Source: JADJXV01 sp046328995 (GTDB taxonomy: Bacteria > Bacteroidota > Ignavibacteria > Kapaibacteriales > UBA961). Taken from it: a stretch of 64,000 bases of DNA. Of the stretch, positions 9,155-15,696 are shown piece after piece (the first letter of the stretch is position 1; each line of letters opens with the position of its first letter). Both the position numbers and the translations under genes were made by a program. The stretch spans positions 558,001 through 622,000 of the forward strand of contig JAXLVN010000001.1 of NCBI GenBank assembly GCA_046328995.1. The letters are read 5' to 3'. The notes beneath the pieces are model-generated. The model worked only from the letters and a program-made list of their open reading frames with translations, did no database searches and was not told the DNA's origin.

Positions 9155-9258
9155 ATTCTTATTCAATTCAATTGGTGGATAAAATTTTGACTTTTGTGGT
9201 TTGGTAACCGTTGTTCCGAAAGTCACCGACAAAACTAAATATTTTTCCGTCTTATCAT

Positions 9259-9360
9259 TTTTATACAGACTGTAAATACTTGCAGCTGAAACGGTTGCAC
9301 GTTGAAAAGCAGTACTTATTATAGGTCAGTGTTGACGGGTAGTTCTATGAACTGCCCGGA
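9259..9360 (-). repeat. Cassette-type palindromic repeat, copy R2
   Basis: The plus strand contains GACTGTAAATACTTGCAGCT, GAAACGGTTGCACGTTGAA, and the right-end hairpin made of GTTGACGGGTAGTTC and GAACTGCCCGGA. It overlaps the 3' end of the DUF433 pseudogene, whose last 14 or so codons and stop (9319) are encoded by the repeat's right end. Confidence 0.85.
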
Positions 9361-9546
9361 TTCTAAATTTAACAAAGCGATAGCTTGTTCTTTAGTCACG
9401 GTTGGAAAGTCTTCGAGAAAGGAGTCCAAAGAAATGCCCGCCTCAAGATGATCAAATTAGGATTCTACAGGCACACGTGTTCCTTTAAAAACAGTTTGCC
9501 CGCCAAGTATGTCATTGTCGATTGTGATTAGTTCTTTAATATCCAT
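9319..9546 (-). pseudogene. DUF433 antitoxin-like gene with in-frame stop
   Basis: Reading from the ATG at 9546 gives MDIKELITIDNDILGGQTVF, then KGTRVPVES, a TAA at 9459-9457, then FDHLEAGISLDSFLEDFPTV and TKEQAIALLNLESGQ, ending at 9319. Apart from the single TAA at codon 30 the frame matches the whole DUF433 pattern (ITID..ILGG..VFKGTRVPV, L..G.SLD.FLEDFP.VT.EQA), so one base change in a Leu-type codon is the likely lesion. DUF433 proteins act as antitoxins, often beside a PIN-like DUF5615 toxin; no such partner is present. The last residues come from repeat R2. Probably inactive. Confidence 0.85.
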
Positions 9547-9604
9547 GGCTTAAATTTACGAAATAATATTCAATAGTAATGTGCTCTAAAATTTGCACAT
9601 GTTC

Positions 9605-9710
9605 CGTTTTATAACTGATTGCAATCGCATAACACGTAAACGTATTCAGGTTGAAAGAGCAGCATGTTTATAGGTTATTGTTGCCGGGCAGTACAAAAAC
9701 TGCCCGGACA
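9605..9710 (-). repeat. Cassette-type palindromic repeat, copy R3
   Basis: A diverged copy: GTTTTATAACTGATTGCAAT on the left, a central GGTTGAAAGAGCAGCATGTT, and the right end TTGTTGCCGGGCAGT followed by ACTGCCCGGACAGG, which forms a strong hairpin (CCGGGCAGT/ACTGCCCGG). It lies about 30 nt after the stop of the SRPBCC gene at 9743 and 59 nt before the DUF433 start. Confidence 0.75.
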
Positions 9711-9742
9711 GGATTTAAAACCGTTCTCCTTCCAAAACCATA

Positions 9743-10201
9743 TTAATCTTCACAAATTTCTTTTAACGTATCAAGTGCCTTCGGATAGGTCTCGTTCATA
9801 AAATCCACAAAATCGTCGGTGGTATCCAAGTCAACAGTCACCAAAGTACTTCCATCATGTTCTTCAAACGTATAATTTTCAAATCCGTTTGCCCATTTTT
9901 CCACTGCAGGTCCTTCCGTGATTTCTTCATTTCCCTGTACCATTCCGTAATGGCGAATTGAAATAAATCGGTTGGGAATATTCTCAGCAATCTCTGAAAC
10001 CATTCCACCTTTTTCTCCCTTTTCATCGGTGCCGACGAAGAGCATTTTGCTGCCTTTATCCCAACTGCCCTCATAAGTCGATGTAGGATTGAAGGCCGCA
10101 GTCCATCGCTTATACGTTGATTTGGAGGTAATACCCAACATTACATCATAGACGTTGCTTGCAGGCGCACTGATTTGAATCGTGTATTGTATTTTTTTCA
10201 T
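9743..10201 (-). CDS. SRPBCC/AHSA1-like small-molecule-binding protein
   Basis: 152 residues with no signal peptide. The start MKKIQYTIQISAPASNVYDV and the later ENYTFEEHDGSTLVTVDLDT fit the START-like SRPBCC fold (polyketide cyclase/AHSA1 type): an antiparallel beta sheet around a long C-terminal helix (DFVDFMNETYPKALDTLKEI). Ligand unknown. It is the last of three close genes (10849-11256, 10238-10600, 9743-10201), with 36 nt to the upstream DUF2200 gene, and repeat R3 follows its stop. The presence of a second SRPBCC gene in the same unit suggests a related job, but the two sequences are clearly different. Confidence 0.8.
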   Translation of the reverse strand: MKKIQYTIQISAPASNVYDVMLGITSKSTYKRWTAAFNPTSTYEGSWDKGSKMLFVGTDEKGEKGGMVSEIAENIPNRFISIRHYGMVQGNEEITEGPAVEKWANGFENYTFEEHDGSTLVTVDLDTTDDFVDFMNETYPKALDTLKEICED

Positions 10202-10237
10202 GGTTATAACCTTTATGTTTAGTACACAGTTAAACAG

Positions 10238-10600
10238 TTACTTTCGTAGAATTTTTTCCATTTTCCTACCCTTCGCCAATTCATCCACTAATTTGTCGAG
10301 ATATCGAACGTGCTTTGTTAGTTGATTTTCAATGTCTTCTATTCGATAACCACAAATCATTCCGGTAATCATCGCTGCGTTTGAGTGTAATGATGCCTCC
10401 TCAAAAAATACTTCAAACGTTGCCTTCCTATCAATCAGCTCCTGAATTCGCTTGTCGTCATAACCTGTCAACCACTCAATGACTTGATGTAATTCTTCAA
10501 TCGTTCTGCCTTTCTTCTCCACTTTTGTCACATAATGTGGATAGACAGACGCAAACGTCATTGTTGCCATGCGTCGGTTATGTTCAGGCGTAACGTTCAT
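10238..10600 (-). CDS. DUF2200 family protein
   Basis: 120 residues, MNVTPEHNRRMATMTFASVY at the start, then YPHYVTKVEKKGRTIEELHQ, VIEWLTGYDD and FFEEASLHSNAAMITGMICG. These fit DUF2200, a small family of unknown function found in many bacteria, with a length typical of the family. The ATG at 10600 lies directly at the edge of a MITE. Without the MITE the ATG would follow the stop of the upstream SRPBCC gene by three bases, so this gene was originally translationally coupled to it. The target duplication has kept the ATG intact. Confidence 0.85.
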   Translation of the reverse strand: MNVTPEHNRRMATMTFASVYPHYVTKVEKKGRTIEELHQVIEWLTGYDDKRIQELIDRKATFEVFFEEASLHSNAAMITGMICGYRIEDIENQLTKHVRYLDKLVDELAKGRKMEKILRK

Positions 10601-10609
10601 AGTTTAGTT

Positions 10610-10844
10610 TAGGGTTTCCGCATCAAATTTTTAAGGGGAAATAATCCATTTCTTTAGCCCTAGAAGGGCGAAATAGTAATAGAACACGTACATCCTATTA
10701 TTCAAGAAGCTCCATCGGATCGATACAGGTGGTGGATTGGTCGTATTTATTTCGCTCCTATGGAGCTTTATTTCTACGAATTGTCCATTTTCTATTACGA
10801 TTTCGCTCCTATGGAGCTATTAGAATTGTGATGCGGAAACCCTA
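10610..10844. mobile_element. MITE with 16 bp terminal inverted repeats
   Basis: A 235 bp non-coding element. The ends TAGGGTTTCCGCATCA (10610-10625) and TGATGCGGAAACCCTA (10829-10844) are perfect inverted repeats. A 10-11 bp direct repeat (ATAGTTTAGTT at 10599-10609 and 10844-10854, sharing one base with the terminal repeat) flanks it as a target site duplication. Inside are two copies of TTTCGCTCCTATGGAGCT about 50 bp apart, each able to form a 5 bp hairpin, and a CCCTAGAAGGG palindrome. No reading frame of note. The duplication length suggests mobilisation by a transposase of IS4 type, but the ends do not match the IS at 4411-5708. Confidence 0.88.
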
Positions 10845-10848
10845 TAGT

Positions 10849-11256
10849 TTAGTTGGATTCTGTATATTTCTTAAAATTATCCAGAATCGCCTGCCAACCT
10901 TGTCTTTGAAGATCGACAGAGTGTACCGTTTCAGGGTCGAAGGTTACTGTTACCTGCGTCTTTCCTTCATGTTCGCTAAACTCTACGGATGCGGCACGTT
11001 CGCCAAATACATACCTAAAGCTTTGTCCTTCATTGATTTCAGAATACGTAGCGTCAAAGTCAAAGCCAAAACTCCCGTCTTTAGCTTCCATTCTCGCGAC
11101 ATATCTTCCACCCACTTTTAAATCGTTTGAGGCAGTCGGACAGCACCAATCATCACTTGCAAAATTCCATTTTGTGATATGCTCAGGCAATGTATAATAG
11201 TCCCACACTTTTTGTTTGTCCGCTGTGATTGTTGCTTGTACTGTTATCCTATCCAT
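10849..11256 (-). CDS. SRPBCC/AHSA1-family protein
   Basis: 135 residues. MDRITVQATITADKQKVWDY is the first strand and helix of an AHSA1-like SRPBCC fold; TLPEHITKWNFASDDWCCP, GGRYVARMEAKDGSFGFDF and the C-terminal helix GWQAILDNFKKYTESN are typical of the family (activator of Hsp90 ATPase homologue 1-like). Ligand unknown. Its stop codon (10849-10851) lies within the MITE target duplication. Before that insertion the DUF2200 gene started three bases later, so this was the first gene of a three-gene unit. Repeat R4 lies 62 nt upstream of the start. Confidence 0.85.
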   Translation of the reverse strand: MDRITVQATITADKQKVWDYYTLPEHITKWNFASDDWCCPTASNDLKVGGRYVARMEAKDGSFGFDFDATYSEINEGQSFRYVFGERAASVEFSEHEGKTQVTVTFDPETVHSVDLQRQGWQAILDNFKKYTESN

Positions 11257-11317
11257 TGTAGTTGTGATTTGTTGATAAATGATAGTTTTTAGTATTTCCT
11301 TGTCATTTTACGTCTGC

Positions 11318-11424
11318 TTAGTTATTCAAACCGACCGTAAATACTTACTGATGAAACGGTTGTATGTTGAAAGTAAAGTACGATTCAATGGTATATGTTG
11401 ACGGGTTGTATTAAGTCTGCCAGA
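11318..11424 (-). repeat. Cassette-type palindromic repeat, copy R4
   Basis: The left part is well conserved (GACCGTAAATACTTACTGAT, GAAACGGTTGTATGTTGAAA); the right end is degenerate (GTTGACGGGTTGTATT then AAGTCTGCCAGA), so its hairpin is weaker than in R7 and R8. It lies about 10 nt after the stop of the DUF4272 gene. Confidence 0.75.
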
Positions 11425-11434
11425 ATCGAATTTA

Positions 11435-12220
11435 TCAAGTATCTGTCGGTGTCTCGTCCCAATTGTTATTACGCGCGAATCCACATAACCAATTTAAAGC
11501 AAAATGTCTTTCAATTATTATTGAAGTTGCTTCCAGAAAATCATCTGCGCCTAAATCACGAAATGGTATTCCTTTCAAAACAAAATCCTGATCCATTATT
11601 TCTTTAATATCACCATTTTCATACGCTGATTTTGCTGCCATTTTAACTATATCATCCAAGCTGTTTATTCCAGCTTTTTTCATATTCTCATCCGGTTCAA
11701 ACTTATAATTATTTTGAATCAGCCTGCGAGTGTTTACTCTCCAATGCCATGCCTCAATAATGTCTCTCATTTTACTGATCTCATTATAAGGTCTCAGTTT
11801 CAAGTCACTGAAGAATAGACCAATCCTCTTTATTGGTATCTTTTGCAATCTTTCAGGATTTGCTTGTTCGTTTAAATCCGGAAAGTGGTTTTCTATGTTT
11901 AAAGCCCACATAAGAACTACAGCAGCTTCCATTCTCCAGGTAGCATTCATTTGTGATGTACCATCAATATTTGAACCATAGGTGGAAAGAAAGTCTTTCT
12001 CAGATTGTGTTGTGTATTTCCATAATCCGAAATCCTTTATTGATGATACTGTTTCCTCCATATTTTTTTGAAGTACGTTCTCATAATCTTCTTTATCGGC
12101 TACGGTCCAGTTTACAGTGTTTTGTTTCATCACATCAACCGGAACGTTTCGATAAGAATGTGAGATTACATACTTAAGAACCATTAATCTTCTATAAACA
12201 TCTTTTGAGCTTGGTTTCAT
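11435..12220 (-). CDS. DUF4272 family protein
   Basis: The start is taken at the ATG about 12220 (MKPSSKDVYRRLMVLKYVIS); a TTG at 12250 would add ten residues overlapping repeat R5. The product is 261 residues. Features matching DUF4272 are the N-terminal segment with a VPVD-type turn, the SSIKDFGLWKYTTQSEKDFL region, and the WRMEAAVVLMWALNIE motif near residue 115, which is the family hallmark. The C-terminal third has DIIEAWHWRVNTRRLI. Cytosolic and of unknown function; family members are often found near toxin-immunity loci. Repeat R5 precedes it closely and R4 follows its stop. Confidence 0.78.
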   Translation of the reverse strand: MKPSSKDVYRRLMVLKYVISHSYRNVPVDVMKQNTVNWTVADKEDYENVLQKNMEETVSSIKDFGLWKYTTQSEKDFLSTYGSNIDGTSQMNATWRMEAAVVLMWALNIENHFPDLNEQANPERLQKIPIKRIGLFFSDLKLRPYNEISKMRDIIEAWHWRVNTRRLIQNNYKFEPDENMKKAGINSLDDIVKMAAKSAYENGDIKEIMDQDFVLKGIPFRDLGADDFLEATSIIIERHFALNWLCGFARNNNWDETPTDT

Positions 12221-12242
12221 TAATGTATCTCCTCTCGGACAG

Positions 12243-12350
12243 ATTTTCAAACTTGCCGTAAATACTTACATTGGAACGGCTGTATTTTGTAAGTGCTCAA
12301 TGGTTCATGGGTTTGTGTTGACGGGCAGTTCTAAAAACTATATGGACCGG
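12243..12350 (-). repeat. Cassette-type palindromic repeat, copy R5
   Basis: The left block ATTTTCAAACTTGCCGTAAA leads into TACTTACATTGGAACGGCTG, and the right end is GTGTTGACGGGCAGTTCTAA with AACTATATGGACCGG. Only about 20 nt separate it from the DUF4272 start. It lies directly next to copy R6 with no gene between them. Confidence 0.8.
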
Positions 12351-12360
12351 AAATTCTACG

Positions 12361-12475
12361 TCCGTTAGGTTTTTAAACAAACCGTAAGTACTTACTTCTA
12401 ATACGTTTGCTCGTTGAATGTGCTGTACAGATGACAGTTAAGTGATACTATACATTTTTAAGAACAGTCCGGTCT
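12361..12475 (-). repeat. Cassette-type palindromic repeat, copy R6
   Basis: GGTTTTTAAACAAACCGTAA, GTACTTACTTCTAATACGTT and TGCTCGTTGAATGTGCTG form the left two-thirds. The right end is diverged (TTTTTAAGAACAGTCCGGTC). It begins about 10 nt past the end of R5, making a head-to-tail tandem pair in the same orientation, and sits 13 nt after the stop of the zinc-ribbon gene. Confidence 0.75.
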
Positions 12476-12487
12476 GGGGTTCACTTT

Positions 12488-12817
12488 TTATAATTTTCTT
12501 GCTTGGTATTTATAGCGTTCAACAAACTCTCTGGCATCTCTGAGGTTTTCAGGGTATGCAACAAGATTTTGAAATGAAGTTATTCCGTTGTTAGTTTCTA
12601 CAGTCTCGTAAATGTGCTGGAAGTAAAAACCATTATCAATCAGTAATTTAACAGTTTCCCACTTTTTGTCATCCGATTTTTTAGGCGGTCGAAACCTGTG
12701 AGATAAAAGCAGCATCGGTTTGCCACATGTTGGACAGTTGGCTTCTCTTCTGTTATTCAAGTCAGTACCTTGACTAAATGATATTCTGCAGTCTAAACAA
12801 ACTACTTTATGTCCCAT
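12488..12817 (-). CDS. Zinc-ribbon protein
   Basis: 109 residues. Two CxxC knuckles, VVCLDCRISF (Cys8, Cys11) and NCPTCGKPMLL (near residues 28-31), form a rubredoxin-like zinc ribbon at the N-terminus. The rest (KWETVKLLIDNGFYFQHIYE, then YPENLRDAREFVERYKYQAR) is a short alpha-helical region. The family is unknown to me by name. No signal peptide. It is a single-gene cassette between repeats R7 (upstream, 26 nt) and R6 (downstream, 13 nt). Confidence 0.75.
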   Translation of the reverse strand: MGHKVVCLDCRISFSQGTDLNNRREANCPTCGKPMLLLSHRFRPPKKSDDKKWETVKLLIDNGFYFQHIYETVETNNGITSFQNLVAYPENLRDAREFVERYKYQARKL

Positions 12818-12842
12818 TGTCGTAATGTTGTAATATTTTGCC

Positions 12843-12957
12843 CTGTCAGTTTTTTAAAATGGCCGTAAATACTTACTGCTGAAACAGTTGCAAGTTGAAA
12901 GAACATTGAACTTCATAGGTTAGTGTTGACGGGCAGTTCTAAGAACTGCACGGACTG
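12843..12957 (-). repeat. Cassette-type palindromic repeat, copy R7
   Basis: One of the best-preserved copies. The left end is CTGTCAGTTTTTTAAAATGG, followed by CCGTAAATACTTACTGCTGA, AACAGTTGCAAGTTGAAA, and the right end GTTGACGGGCAGTTC/TAAGAACTGCACGGAC, in which GCAGTTC and GAACTGC form a hairpin. The two ends are imperfect inverted copies of each other. The right end stops 6 nt from the stop codon of the DKNYY gene. Confidence 0.88.
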
Positions 12958-12962
12958 TAAGA

Positions 12963-13919
12963 TTATTTAGATAAGCAGTGTATTCTTTCTGTCACTTTAT
13001 ATACTTTACCGGTGTCAGCGGGTTGAGAGTAATCAAATTTGTAATACTTTTCAACATAGCAGCTACAGTTATTGTTCTTCAAAGTCACGCTAATAATTTT
13101 AGATCCTCCAAAATTTGATTGTCTGATTGTTGTTACAGCATATCCATTTGCTTTACACTTTTCAACGAGTTCAATTCTTTGGTTTGGGTCGTTTATATAA
13201 GCTTGAGAATCATTATAAATATCAGTAAATTCGAGTGGTTTTTTATTACAAAGCTTCAAATTCTTAAAATCGAAACTTTGGAAACTAGTTTCAACAAACT
13301 CATCACTTTTAATCGTGCCATATTGGTAATTGTAATTTTTGTCCTTCCCTTCAGATCCATTAATTACTTTAAACGATTCAATATCAACCCCATATACGAT
13401 GTCATTGTTATTCACTATTTGTTTTTTAGTCTTTCCCCAATCTTCGTCGATAGGAATAAACTCGTTGATATCTTCAAGATAAACAGTGTCTCGCCCATGA
13501 ATTAATAAATTGCCTGCTTTTGCCCATGGATATGTAAGTAATTCGATTTTATGAGGATTAATTCCTTTAATGACACAATCATTCAAACTGTTGTAAAATC
13601 CAAAAAAATACGCACTGTTTTTATCGGCAAAAATATAATTCCCTATGAATTTAAAAGTCGAGGGGTCGATATTTTTCATTGGTATTCCATCCATGAATAT
13701 ATGTTTTTTATCTTTTCCAAAAGCAAAATTACAATCACAATTGAATTCTACTTTTTGAAAAGATTTTGCATCTGCTTCTTCAATGAGACGTTTTCCTTGC
13801 CCACTAGCCTCGTTCCAATATTCATAATAAACCTTCTGATTTTCTATTTTGTAACCTCTTCTGCAACCTGCCAACAAACAAATTGATAAAACTATAAAGA
13901 ATACTTGCCTAAATGTCAT
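12963..13919 (-). CDS. DKNYY-repeat lipoprotein
   Basis: 318 residues. MTFRQVFFIVLSICLLAGC is a lipoprotein signal with lipobox LLAGC (Cys19). The body contains DKNYY-family units: FAFGKDKKHIFMDGIPMKNI, FIFADKNSAYFFGFY-like (read here as GNYIFADKNSAYFFGF) and further NNDIVYGVDIESFKVI, where a short beta unit presents an Asp-Lys-Asn turn. Members are extracellular or outer-membrane-anchored proteins of unknown function in Bacteroidota. The C-terminal part has a Cys-rich NNCSCYVEKYY segment. Repeat R7 begins 6 nt after its stop. The 137 nt upstream to the next gene contain only a faint trace of the repeat. Confidence 0.8.
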   Translation of the reverse strand: MTFRQVFFIVLSICLLAGCRRGYKIENQKVYYEYWNEASGQGKRLIEEADAKSFQKVEFNCDCNFAFGKDKKHIFMDGIPMKNIDPSTFKFIGNYIFADKNSAYFFGFYNSLNDCVIKGINPHKIELLTYPWAKAGNLLIHGRDTVYLEDINEFIPIDEDWGKTKKQIVNNNDIVYGVDIESFKVINGSEGKDKNYNYQYGTIKSDEFVETSFQSFDFKNLKLCNKKPLEFTDIYNDSQAYINDPNQRIELVEKCKANGYAVTTIRQSNFGGSKIISVTLKNNNCSCYVEKYYKFDYSQPADTGKVYKVTERIHCLSK

Positions 13920-14056
13920 TTTAGATTACCTTTTATAATTACCGCCGAAATCTGAACAATTGCAACCGTTGCATTATACCCTAACACAGTCATTTATATC
14001 TACCTAATTCCCTTCCGGCTTTATCGAATCTATCGGAATCTTATACAACTTTGGTT

Positions 14057-14449
14057 CTACGTGCGCATTACTCTTTGTCGAAGTTTCTCTTGTAACCGCC
14101 CACCTTCCCTGCTTAAATACTCCTCTCCTTTTCTCGTAAGTTTGATTGAATAGACTTCGTTGCATGGATACCAATTTGCAGGATTGTTTAACACCTGCTC
14201 AATATCCTGTAACTCAACTTTCTCAATCGGCTCGGAAGCATACGACTCGGCAAACTTTTCTATAATGATCAATTCATCTGTGAGCAAATCAACAAGCAGT
14301 TCGTGAGCTATTCTGTATTTGTCTTCAATTGTCAAAGGAAAATGCCCAAGCTCCCACGTTAACATATAAATTCCCGGATTTCCATCGAAAGCATTTTCAA
14401 GGAAAACAAGTTTTTCAATATCAAGGTCAATGTCACGATAGTTTGCCAT
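14057..14449 (-). CDS. Hypothetical protein with a winged-helix-like tail
   Basis: 130 residues starting MANYRDIDLDIEKLVFLENA; no signal peptide or membrane segment. The region TIEDKYRIAHELLVDLLTDE looks like a helix pair, and SIKLTRKGEEYLSREGGRLQ resembles the last strand and wing of small winged-helix proteins (the LTxxGxxxL pattern). I do not recognise a named family. A single-gene cassette: repeat R8 is 51 nt upstream of the start. The sequence just after the stop contains ATCTACCTAATTCCC, shared with 15622 onward, rather than a full repeat. Confidence 0.6.
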   Translation of the reverse strand: MANYRDIDLDIEKLVFLENAFDGNPGIYMLTWELGHFPLTIEDKYRIAHELLVDLLTDELIIIEKFAESYASEPIEKVELQDIEQVLNNPANWYPCNEVYSIKLTRKGEEYLSREGGRLQEKLRQRVMRT

Positions 14450-14499
14450 TGTTTTTATGAGTATTCTTTGTTAGAAGTACATTTTTGTTCAATTTTTCT

Positions 14500-14618
14500 G
14501 TCCGGTCAGTTTTTTAAACTGACTGTAAATACTTACCGCTGAAACGGTTGCGTGTTGAACGAGCAGTATGTTTTACAGGTTTATGTTGAGGGGCAGTTCT
14601 AAGAACTGCTCGGACTGG
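14500..14618 (-). repeat. Cassette-type palindromic repeat, copy R8
   Basis: The clearest copy. The left end GTCCGGTCAGTTTTTTAAAC and the reverse complement of the right end, GTCCGAGCAGTTCTTAGAAC, are inverted copies of each other, and each is itself a hairpin (CAGTTT/AAACTG and GCAGTTC/GAACTGC). Between them lie TGTAAATACTTACCGCTGAA, an ACCG/CGGT mini-hairpin, and GTTGCGTGTTGAACGAGCAG. It lies about 40 nt after the stop of the 14657 gene and 51 nt before the next start. Confidence 0.9.
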
Positions 14619-14656
14619 AAAATCCCATGTTAGTGGCTGGCTTTTTTTCTTCGTAT

Positions 14657-15130
14657 TTATTCATCTTCTAGTTCTCCGTCATTATAACTTACTCTCGTCA
14701 GCCCTCGTCCATTCTTAAAAACAAGTTGTAGTCCGTGTTCTTCTTCCCATTTACAACCACATTCAACTAAAACAAAAACTTCACCTTTTTCATTCTGGTA
14801 TAGAATTATATCTGTCGGATAAACATAATCCCAAATTTCATTGTCGGATTTTAATTCAAGTCTTGGCGTATAGTCAAAAATTAAATTCTGTTTATAGTTC
14901 TCTATGATTTGAGAAGAATGGTTATGTCGTTCAGAAATTGAAAGTTGCATAAAATTATCAAGTGCAATGTCTGCAAGTGTAAAATAGCTTTCATTTTCAG
15001 CTTCTGTAAAAACAATATTCAGTCGTTTATTTTGAAAATATGGTATTTCAATTAATTCGCTATTCCACCATTCTTCAAAGTTTTCGTCTTGTATTAGTTG
15101 CCCTGCAATTTTTGAAATCATATTTACCAT
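14657..15130 (-). CDS. DUF6985-like protein
   Basis: 157 residues from the ATG at 15130; a second ATG at 15121 (MISKIAGQLIQDENFEEWW) may be the real start, since it directly follows the upstream stop. NKRLNIVFTEAENESYFTLA, then LADIALDNFMQLS, and the C-terminal VECGCKWEEEHGLQLVFKNG followed by RGLTRVSYNDGELED resemble the DUF6985 group, in which a W..EHGL..VF..G..L.RV.. motif is conserved. Such proteins are suspected immunity proteins, but function is unproven. It overlaps the upstream gene by up to 7 nt, so the two form one unit. Confidence 0.6.
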   Translation of the reverse strand: MVNMISKIAGQLIQDENFEEWWNSELIEIPYFQNKRLNIVFTEAENESYFTLADIALDNFMQLSISERHNHSSQIIENYKQNLIFDYTPRLELKSDNEIWDYVYPTDIILYQNEKGEVFVLVECGCKWEEEHGLQLVFKNGRGLTRVSYNDGELEDE

Positions 15131-15588
15131 TCAATTTGTTCTGTAAATGCTTTGTCTTTATAATTCTTAAAGTCACAAATCTTAAAGTGTGATTTGTCCA
15201 AAATATTAAGTTCCCATATTGAAGAATTGTCTGCCCAAGGATCAATTAAAATTTGAACACTATTTAGATTTATTTGTCTAATTCTACAAGCCCAATACAA
15301 TTCGTCAACTTCTAGTTCAGTTGTTTCTTTTGTAGTCCAAATTATTACAGTAGAACCACCAATTACACACCATTTATTGTCTTGGTCAATAAGCCCACAG
15401 CTTGGGTCGCCATACATACTACCTAATTCATATCTCTCATTTGTTTCTTTGTCGAATAAGTATGTTTCTTCAAAAATATGACCAAGAACATACTTATTAG
15501 TTTCGTTTAAAATTTTAAAATTGTCGTCCACTGTTTTTGTTATGTAGAGTGTCTCTGAAGCTTGCGACCAAAATCTGAATGAACGCAA
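15124..15588 (-). CDS. Hypothetical beta-rich protein
   Basis: 154 residues, MRSFRFWSQASETLYITKTV at the start, rich in beta strands and Trp residues (WCVIGGSTVIIWTTKE, ELYWACRIRQINLNSVQILI). No signal peptide. I do not recognise a named family. The composition and pairing with the next gene recall two-gene toxin-immunity or immunity-immunity units, which is only an inference. Its stop (TAA at 15124-15126) overlaps the next start, indicating translational coupling. Upstream, a partial repeat end (R9) separates it from the ABC exporter. Confidence 0.6.
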   Translation of the reverse strand: MRSFRFWSQASETLYITKTVDDNFKILNETNKYVLGHIFEETYLFDKETNERYELGSMYGDPSCGLIDQDNKWCVIGGSTVIIWTTKETTELEVDELYWACRIRQINLNSVQILIDPWADNSSIWELNILDKSHFKICDFKNYKDKAFTEQIEW

Positions 15589-15696
15589 CTTTTGAGTTTA
15601 TATCCTAAATATTTTCGTTCGCATCTACCTTATTCCCATTCGGTTAGTCGTTTCTTACCTGCCAAAAACCATCAAGCAATCTTTTCATTGGCAAGT

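Noticed and set aside
10729..11121. Plus-strand frame across the MITE and the SRPBCC gene
   Set aside because: Antisense to a well-supported SRPBCC gene and partly within the MITE; no family match.
13920..14056. A further repeat copy upstream of the DKNYY gene
   Set aside because: Only an ACCGCCGAAA...CAACCGTTGC trace similar to the repeat core; no palindromic ends.
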